A DNA stretch of 42,385 nucleotides from positions 1 to 42,385 of the IMG/VR virus record IMGVR_UViG_3300042691_030535. One strand, written 5' to 3'. The notes under the pieces were generated by a model that made no database searches, had not been told where the DNA came from, and saw only the letters and a program-made list of their open reading frames with translations. Positions 38,322 through 42,385 of the stretch are shown here, piece by piece. A program made the translations under genes and the position numbers. How positions within the stretch are numbered: the first letter of the stretch is position 1; the number at the start of each line of letters is the position of its first letter. Origin of the DNA: a virus.

Positions 38322-38927
38322 TCAAACCCGCGCCATCACCACCCGCTCAGGCTGGCTCTGATATTTCCCCGCCCGATCCTGATAGGTGGTCTCGCAAGGA
38401 TCCCCCTCAAAGAACAGCAGCTGGCAGATGCCCTCATCGGCGTAAATGCGGCAGTCGGCCCCTGATGAGTTGCTGAATTCCAAGGTCAGGTGCCCTTCCC
38501 AGCTGGCCTCGGCCGGTGTCATGTTGGTGATGATACCCAATCGTGCGTAGGTGCTTTTACCTAGGCAGATGACCGTGATATTGGGCGGCACCCGGAGCCT
38601 TTCGAGCGCCACCCCCAGGCCATAGGTGTGGGCCGGCAGGATGAAATAACGGCCGTCTTCGTCTTGGTGCAGGGGGGCCGGCTCCAGGTTGTCGGGATTG
38701 AACCGTTTGGGGTTCATCACTGTGCCGGGGACGTGGCGAAAGGTCTTGAATTCGGCCGGTGACAGGCGGATGTCGTAGCCGTAGCTGCTAGTGCCGTAGC
38801 TGAGCACCGGCAAGATCGGCTCACCGTCACAGTTCTTGGTGAGCACCTCCTCCACCAGCTCCCGCTGGAAGGGCTCAATCATCCCGGCAGCGGCCTGGGC
38901 GGCAATCCAGCGGTCGTTTTTAAGCAT
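38322..38927 (-). CDS. dcd: dCTP deaminase
   Basis: A 201-residue enzyme converting dCTP to dUTP. Family segments are clear: MLKNDRWIAAQAAAGMIEPF, SYGTSSYGYDIRLSPAEFKT, HTYGLGVALERLRVPPNITV, ICLGKSTYARLGIITNMTPA with the catalytic Glu in TPAEASWEGHLTLEFSNSSG, and CQLLFFEGDP. The overall wording is close to cyanobacterial Dcd proteins from memory. It likely feeds thymidylate synthesis during infection; no phage thymidylate synthase was found. It overlaps the upstream gene by 8 bases and ends before a terminator. Confidence 0.92.
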   Translation of the reverse strand: MLKNDRWIAAQAAAGMIEPFQRELVEEVLTKNCDGEPILPVLSYGTSSYGYDIRLSPAEFKTFRHVPGTVMNPKRFNPDNLEPAPLHQDEDGRYFILPAHTYGLGVALERLRVPPNITVICLGKSTYARLGIITNMTPAEASWEGHLTLEFSNSSGADCRIYADEGICQLLFFEGDPCETTYQDRAGKYQSQPERVVMARV

Positions 38928-39201
38928 TGGGGCCTCGTTGGTTCATTTGGATCTGGCGCCCTCTGGCGCGGCGAGCTCGGCGCTTGCGGCCCAGGGTGGG
39001 GGATTGGCCGGGAATGTGAAATGCCAGCAAGCAAGCAAGGTCAATAAAGGCTGTCCTGGATTTGCTCAGTTCCCGGCTCCAGCGCTCTGAGAATGTTTCA
39101 AGCCTTTCGCCGCTTTGAAGCGCAGCAAGAAATCTCTCTTGATAAGGCTGTGGCTTTTGCCGCGCCTGGTTGACCAAGGCAATAGGGATGGGTTGGATCA
39201 T
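38920..39201 (-). CDS. Hypothetical basic protein (93 aa)
   Basis: ATG at 39201. MIQPIPIALVNQARQKPQPY, SGERLETFSERWSRELSKSR and TAFIDLACLLAFHIPGQSPT, ending in a strongly basic GRKRRARRARGRQ tail that could bind nucleic acid. It is cotranscribed with dcd by overlap. No family recognised. Confidence 0.6.
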   Translation of the reverse strand: MIQPIPIALVNQARQKPQPYQERFLAALQSGERLETFSERWSRELSKSRTAFIDLACLLAFHIPGQSPTLGRKRRARRARGRQIQMNQRGPNA

Positions 39202-39231
39202 GGGGCGTAGTATTTTGGCCGAGAGGGTAAC

Positions 39232-39267
39232 GACCCCCGGCAGCTTCCTGGCCGGGGGTCTTTTTTT
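39232..39267 (+). terminator. Strong intrinsic terminator on the plus strand with no gene in front
   Basis: GACCCCCGGC (39232-39241) pairs perfectly with GCCGGGGGTC (39251-39260), loop of nine bases, followed by seven T. It is oriented for plus-strand transcripts, yet the nearest plus gene ends about 1 kb upstream, behind the convergent dcd operon. Confidence 0.85.
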
Positions 39268-39272
39268 GCGCG

Positions 39273-39755
39273 TCAGGCAGGACCCTGAGGCCGCTTGCTG
39301 CCCCGGCGCTGCCTGCGGGGAGCTGGGGCCAGGACCGGCGGCAAGGGTGCCGCGGGCAGGGTTGGGCGGGCCATGCCAAAGTCCATGCGCCTGCTCATGG
39401 GGCCGAGTTCTGTTTCAGGGATCGAAGCCCCGGCTTTATTCAGATCGCTGATGGTCAAATTCGGGGAGCTGGCGGCAACTTCAATGGGCCCCATCGACTC
39501 ATCGGCGGTCAGGCCAAAGGATTGAGCAACGCACCCCAGCAGCTCTTCCTGGAGTTCGGGATAGGTCATCGACCGACGCACCGGCACCAGCGCCAGCGCC
39601 CCAACCAGGGGCCTGCGCCAGGTAAACACCACCCACTGGGCGAACACCAGCACGATCGCCACGGGCACCATGGCGGCATGGCCCAGGGCCCAAGCAATGC
39701 CCCGCATGGCGGGGCCCCAGTCGGCCTGTATAAGGTCTTTGAGAAGCGTTTTCAT
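39273..39755 (-). CDS. Membrane-anchored hypothetical protein (160 aa)
   Basis: ATG at 39755. A membrane helix AMVPVAIVLVFAQWVVFTWR lies near residues 30-49, followed by RRPLVGALALVPVRRS and a soluble part (MTYPELQEELLGCVAQSFGL; TISDLNKAGASIPETELGPM). The C-terminus is Pro/Arg-rich. An in-frame extension to 39797 crosses the terminator hairpin and is less likely. Function unknown. Confidence 0.6.
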   Translation of the reverse strand: MKTLLKDLIQADWGPAMRGIAWALGHAAMVPVAIVLVFAQWVVFTWRRPLVGALALVPVRRSMTYPELQEELLGCVAQSFGLTADESMGPIEVAASSPNLTISDLNKAGASIPETELGPMSRRMDFGMARPTLPAAPLPPVLAPAPRRQRRGSKRPQGPA

Positions 39756-39783
39756 TTGAGAGGGTGTTGAGGGGTGATGGATC

Positions 39784-39803
39784 AAAAGGGGCCCCATGGC
39801 CCC
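39784..39803 (-). terminator. Intrinsic terminator on the minus strand
   Basis: On the minus strand GGGGCC pairs with GGCCCC over ATGG (plus 39788-39803) and is followed by TTTT (complement of 39784-39787). It lies 13 bases after the stop of the 66-aa gene. Confidence 0.6.
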
Positions 39804-39816
39804 GGCGATGCTGCGC

Positions 39817-40017
39817 TCAGTCGTCGCTATCCACGTCCGCAGGCATCAGAATCTCGATCGTGTGCGCCATGGTCCGGCACATGGCGTGGGCCTTGCAGAG
39901 GACAATCCGAATGTCCTCGTCAAGGTGCATCCAAAATTCGGTTGTTTGCAAATCTTCCAGATTTGCCGCTGCGTCTTCAGCGAAATCCTTGGCGTTGGTG
40001 ATGTCGTTGATATCCAT
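39817..40017 (-). CDS. Small acidic protein (66 aa)
   Basis: Start placed at ATG 40017 (MDINDITNAKDFAEDAAANL). A long in-frame extension to 40275 is basic, low-complexity and overlaps the upstream gene, so it is rejected. The segment EFWMHLDEDIRIVLCKAHAM and TMAHTIEILMPADVDSDD give an acidic helical protein. A 155-base leader with the duplicated 28-bp element precedes it. Confidence 0.55.
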   Translation of the reverse strand: MDINDITNAKDFAEDAAANLEDLQTTEFWMHLDEDIRIVLCKAHAMCRTMAHTIEILMPADVDSDD

Positions 40018-40119
40018 GGAAGCGGAGGGGGGAATGGTTAATTGATTGCCCCGGACTACTGGGGCGATTCGGCCCGGTTTGACGCCTATGGCCGGCTGGC
40101 GATCGGGGTCCTGCCCCGT

Positions 40120-40147
40120 TGAACCAACACTAACGCACTGGCGACAG
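40120..40147 (-). repeat. Duplicated 28-bp element, copy 1 (upstream of the 66-aa gene)
   Basis: 26 of 28 bases match 41882-41909, including 21 identical bases in a row (40127-40147; plus-strand core ACTAACGCACTGGCGACAG). It lies about 100 bases upstream of ATG 40017 in non-coding sequence 40018-40172. It is probably a shared promoter, operator or leader element. Confidence 0.65.
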
Positions 40148-40172
40148 TTCGACGGGTGAGTCCAGGGCCAGT

Positions 40173-40409
40173 TCACAAATTGTTGCGATTGGCCTTGGCC
40201 CTGGCCCTGGCTCTTTGGTCGCGCCTTTGCTGAGTCCTTGCTTGCCGTCCTACTGCTTGTTTTCGCCAGCACCACACGCAGTAATCACCATTTGCGCCGG
40301 TGTGGAGGCGCGAGCAGGTGGCGCAAGGTCGCAGCTCTACCGGCGCCAGCAGGCCGGCTTTGCGTGCGTACCAGCGCCGCCAGCGCTCGGCTCCGGTGGG
40401 GTCAGACAT
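40173..40409 (-). CDS. Zinc-ribbon-like basic protein (78 aa)
   Basis: ATG at 40409. ERWRRWYARKAGLLAPVELR leads into a four-cysteine motif, CATCSRLHTGANGDYCVWCW, typical of a small zinc ribbon, then a Gln/Arg-rich tail. It resembles small zinc-ribbon proteins seen in picocyanobacteria and their phages. Likely nucleic-acid binding. Confidence 0.65.
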   Translation of the reverse strand: MSDPTGAERWRRWYARKAGLLAPVELRPCATCSRLHTGANGDYCVWCWRKQAVGRQARTQQRRDQRARARAKANRNNL

Positions 40410-40584
40410 TGGTCGCCCGGCGGTACCGGATGATCGCGTCCCGCGCAGCGCTGCCGGCATTGGCGGCACGTCGGTAGGCAGGGCTGTGGCCCTCGCGGCT
40501 TCGGATCCGATCTCCAGCCTCAATCAGAGCAAATTGGGCGGCCGACAGGGCGGTCAGCAGGTCGGCGGTGGGGTCAGGCATCAT
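40402..40584 (-). CDS. Hypothetical protein (60 aa)
   Basis: Start at ATG 40584 or 40581. MMPDPTADLLTALSAAQFAL, IEAGDRIRSREGHSPAYRRA and SAARDAIIRYRRATNV form a helical basic protein. It overlaps neighbours at both ends (11 and 8 bases). No family recognised. Confidence 0.55.
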   Translation of the reverse strand: MMPDPTADLLTALSAAQFALIEAGDRIRSREGHSPAYRRAANAGSAARDAIIRYRRATNV

Positions 40585-40762
40585 CAACCTCCACCATGGC
40601 GGGCCAGTTGGGCATGGTTGGGTCGTAGGCGGCTTCCAGGGCTGGGAACAGCTCAGCACGGGACAGGGTGATGCTGCCGCCTTCGACGGGCCAGGAGTGC
40701 TGGCAGTTTGCGGTGCTGGTTTGGATGAGCACGTCGGTAATAGTTGGGATGGGCTGGGTCAT
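40574..40762 (-). CDS. Hypothetical protein (62 aa)
   Basis: ATG at 40762. MTQPIPTITDVLIQTSTANC and WPVEGGSITLSRAELFPALE followed by a short acidic end. Overlap with the next gene supports it. No family recognised. Confidence 0.55.
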   Translation of the reverse strand: MTQPIPTITDVLIQTSTANCQHSWPVEGGSITLSRAELFPALEAAYDPTMPNWPAMVEVDDA

Positions 40763-40845
40763 GGTGTCAATGGAATGGATCCGCCAAGCTCACGGCGCCT
40801 GGCGGGTTGAGGGGGGGTCAGGCAGAGAAAAAAGAAAACGCAGTA

Positions 40846-41154
40846 TCAAGAAGGGCCGTTCAAATTAGGTGTAAACCACGGGAACCACCCGTCAATAAAA
40901 AAATTATATGTATGACATTTGAAGTCAGGAGATACGATTACCCAGTGTCCGCCAGGATTGCATCCTGGAAGACCGGGCTCGGCCCAATATATCCAGGCCC
41001 TCCTGGCGGCTCGAGGAAATGCAGCCGGATTAACGCCGACTTTGATCATCTCCTCATTGGTGGGCTTATCAGCAATCTGGGCCCATACAGGGCACCCAGT
41101 TTTTGGAGCTGTTTCGATGGGCTCCATTTTTTGGCCGTTGACGGTGATGGTCAT
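40846..41154 (-). CDS. DUF551-like protein (102 aa)
   Basis: MEPIETAPKTGCPVWAQIAD resembles the DUF551 opening (PIxTAPKDG), and the middle and end carry Trp-rich strands (AWIYWAEPGLPG; GHWVIVSPDF; FIDGWFPWF). DUF551-like proteins are common in phages and have no known function. The 83-base gap downstream shows no gene. Confidence 0.6.
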   Translation of the reverse strand: MTITVNGQKMEPIETAPKTGCPVWAQIADKPTNEEMIKVGVNPAAFPRAARRAWIYWAEPGLPGCNPGGHWVIVSPDFKCHTYNFFIDGWFPWFTPNLNGPS

Positions 41155-41239
41155 TGCGATCTGAGGGAGTCGATTGAATTGAGCAGCTGAGCGCTGCAGG
41201 CTGGCCGAGGGGGCAGGGCCAGCGGGCAGGGGTCAGGGG

Positions 41240-41581
41240 TTAGCGGAGCACCAGCTTGCTTGTTGAGCAAGGCCGGGCCGAAGTGCAGCCATCGTGAAAC
41301 GTATACCGTGTTTTGCCTATCCACTTGCTGTGAGTAACGCCAGGACGCCAGCCCTTGCGCTCTGCTAGTGAAATGGCGGCATGGTATTTGGCCACCACAA
41401 CCGCGTGTCCGTGATCGTTGTAAACGACGACCGTTCTTTCTGCGTGGTAATTCATTGATTGCTGGACGATGGCGGTAATTAGCCTCGGCTTTGTCCAGGA
41501 TTGAAGGATCGCCACGCCATTGCGGCGAGCGTGGATGCGGAGCTGGCGAACAGTGAGAGATTGGAGGTAAGCGGCGGTCAT
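41240..41581 (-). CDS. SAP/Rho-N-like domain protein (113 aa)
   Basis: ATG at 41581. The N-terminal LQSLTVRQLRIHARRNGVAI and SWTKPRLITAIVQ match a SAP or Rho N-terminal helix-extended-helix nucleic-acid-binding motif. The rest (TVVVYNDHGHAVVVAKYHAA; SKWIGKTRYTFHDGC) is beta-rich and basic. Probably DNA or RNA binding. Confidence 0.6.
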   Translation of the reverse strand: MTAAYLQSLTVRQLRIHARRNGVAILQSWTKPRLITAIVQQSMNYHAERTVVVYNDHGHAVVVAKYHAAISLAERKGWRPGVTHSKWIGKTRYTFHDGCTSARPCSTSKLVLR

Positions 41582-41649
41582 GACTGGATGAGCGAGGGTG
41601 GTGGTGGTTGATTGCCCCCGTGTCGCTGGGGGCGGAGCGTGCCAGGGGC

Positions 41650-41847
41650 TCACCCCTTAGGAGGGGTGACCCGGTAGCCGTGGGCTTTCAGCAGGGCCAC
41701 GGCGGCGGCCAATTCCGCCTCGGTGGCAGCGGCTGGGAGTGCCGGGGCAGATGGCCCCAGTTCATCGGCCAGCCCCCGGTAAAGGCGGGCGTCAGCCTGT
41801 GCCAGGTCCCGGAGGGTGGCGCGGAGAGTGTCGGCGATGGCGCCCAT
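41650..41847 (-). CDS. Small helical protein (65 aa), first gene of the minus early operon
   Basis: ATG at 41847. MGAIADTLRATLRDLAQADA, LYRGLADELGPSAPALPAAA and ELAAAVALLKAHGYRVTPPK. Codons at the stop form an 8-bp hairpin (41650-41669), which has no T-tract. The duplicated 28-bp element lies about 35 bases upstream. No family recognised. Confidence 0.5.
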   Translation of the reverse strand: MGAIADTLRATLRDLAQADARLYRGLADELGPSAPALPAAATEAELAAAVALLKAHGYRVTPPKG

Positions 41848-41881
41848 GTGTGGGTGGTGCGGTGGAGGCTCTCGCCTCCGG

Positions 41882-41909
41882 TGAACAGACACTAACGCAC
41901 TGGCGACAG
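41882..41909 (-). repeat. Duplicated 28-bp element, copy 2 (upstream of the 65-aa gene)
   Basis: Near-identical to 40120-40147 (two mismatches). Both copies have the same orientation relative to a downstream minus-strand gene, which supports a shared promoter or operator role. Confidence 0.65.
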
Positions 41910-42006
41910 GCAGGAGCCCCATCCCCCGTCCACTTAGCAACCTGTCACAATCCCGCCCTTAGCTAGCCGCTGCAAAGGGTCTGGCCGATGCTGCCACGGT
42001 TTCACG

Positions 42007-42054
42007 TTTCAAAGCGTGTTTCAAAGCGTGTTTCAAAGCGTGTTTCAAAGCGTG
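42007..42054. repeat. Four perfect tandem 12-bp repeats (TTTCAAAGCGTG)
   Basis: TTTCAAAGCGTG repeats at 42007, 42019, 42031 and 42043, preceded by a partial TTTCACG. It lies in the divergent intergenic region 41848-42094, immediately upstream of a -10-like TATTGT at 42064-42069, 26 bases before ATG 42095. It is likely an operator array for the early plus-strand promoter; iterons are an alternative. Confidence 0.7.
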
Positions 42055-42063
42055 TTTTTGGGG

Positions 42064-42069
42064 TATTGT
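42064..42069 (+). promoter_or_regulatory. Putative -10 element of the early plus-strand promoter
   Basis: TATTGT fits the TAnnnT pattern. The -35 position falls inside the last 12-bp repeat, with no good -35 hexamer, so the repeats may carry an activator or a repressor. Confidence 0.4.
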
Positions 42070-42094
42070 CCTGGGGTCCCGCGCCCTCCACCCC

Positions 42095-42385
42095 ATGGCG
42101 ATCCAACCACTGCCGCCAGTTCGAAAACTTGAACGAATCATTAAGCAGCTCGACATCCTGCGTGAAGTTTGGCCGCGCATCAGCTCCGGGGCCTGTTGCT
42201 TTGCGTTGGGCATCGTGGCCGAAGACGTTGTTGATTTAGCTGAAGAACTCCGCGCCAGCAAGCCGCCTGCCCCTGGCTTCACGCGGAACGAAAAAGCCCT
42301 CCTCAAATTGGGGTCAGGAGGAATCGTGGCCATTGCCCTCGTCCTGGGAGGCGCCCACCTTGGCCGCAATGACTGCCCCGCCCCC
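42095..42385 (+). CDS. Small protein with C-terminal membrane helix, running across the circular join
   Basis: ATG at 42095; the frame continues at position 1 and stops at 93, 104 residues in all. The N-terminal part is helical and soluble (MAIQPLPPVRKLERIIKQLD; FALGIVAEDVVDLAEELRAS) and a hydrophobic segment starts near residue 73. It is the first gene of the early plus-strand operon, next to the 12-bp repeats. No family is recognised. Confidence 0.7.
   Translation, partial: MAIQPLPPVRKLERIIKQLDILREVWPRISSGACCFALGIVAEDVVDLAEELRASKPPAPGFTRNEKALLKLGSGGIVAIALVLGGAHLGRNDCPAP
42317..42385. repeat. Terminal direct repeat, right copy
   Basis: Identical to 1-69. See the left copy. Confidence 0.95.

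Noticed and set aside
39817-40275. Long form (152 aa) of the small acidic protein
   Set aside because: The extension is low-complexity, overlaps the zinc-ribbon gene and contains the duplicated 28-bp element; ATG 40017 is preferred.
42007-42054. CRISPR array
   Set aside because: The units are 12 bp and contiguous, with no spacers.
41959-42369. Open frames with KHAL (minus) and SKRV (plus, 41988-42239) peptide repeats
   Set aside because: The peptide repeats are by-products of the in-phase 12-bp DNA repeats. The plus-strand gene at 42095 explains the region.

Overview
The window is a complete genome of a tailed (siphovirus-type) bacteriophage. Its first 69 bases are repeated exactly as its last 69 bases, and one gene reads through the join, so the molecule assembles as a circle of about 42,316 bp. 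The host is most likely a high-GC cyanobacterium of the Synechococcus/Cyanobium type. This is inferred from a small protein that aligns with the phycobilisome-degradation protein NblA, a dCTP deaminase of cyanobacterial character, a primase-DUF3987 replication protein, and several small zinc-ribbon and helix-turn-helix proteins. No integrase, DNA polymerase, RNA polymerase, tRNA gene or CRISPR array was seen.

Layout: (1) Plus strand, from 42095 across the join to 5639: an early operon of tightly overlapping genes. It holds a ribbon-helix-helix (RHH) protein, a YqaJ-type exonuclease, an unknown protein with a conserved domain, SSB, an ASCH-domain protein, a DUF5664 dNTP-diphosphohydrolase-like protein and two paralogous winged-helix proteins. 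(2) 5642-7973: a mixed-strand patch with the NblA-like gene and a C39-like peptidase on the minus strand, and a small Cys protein and two likely virion proteins on the plus strand. (3) 28350 down to 7989, minus strand: the late operon, lambda-like in its head genes (TerS, TerL, gpW, portal, S49 protease/scaffold, decoration protein, capsid, connector). Next come tail fibres and a membrane-protein (putative lysis) cassette, then tail terminator, tail tube, G/GT frameshift chaperones, tape measure, minor tail protein, J-like hub and a LamG-type tip protein. (4) 30811 down to 28585, minus strand: a small operon with a HTH/NUMOD-like protein, RusA resolvase and a displaced gpZ-like tail protein. 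(5) 30812-31225: a non-coding, iteron-rich, AT-rich candidate replication origin. (6) 34411 down to 31226, minus strand: an RHH-like protein, a small protein and a primase-helicase. (7) 34591-38247, plus strand: eleven small unknown genes in an overlapping operon. (8) 41847 down to 38322, minus strand: small genes ending in dCTP deaminase.

The genes form three working groups: recombination and replication (exonuclease, SSB, RusA, primase-helicase, iteron origin), nucleotide and host manipulation (Dcd, DUF5664, NblA-like, ASCH), and virion assembly plus lysis. Regulation appears to use short tandem operators. An 8-bp core (ATTCGACC) repeats with an 11-bp period at both ends of the replication operon. 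A 12-bp repeat occurs four times upstream of the plus-strand early operon. A 28-bp element is duplicated upstream of two minus-strand early genes.

Functions rest on recognised motifs and gene order only; no database search was run.
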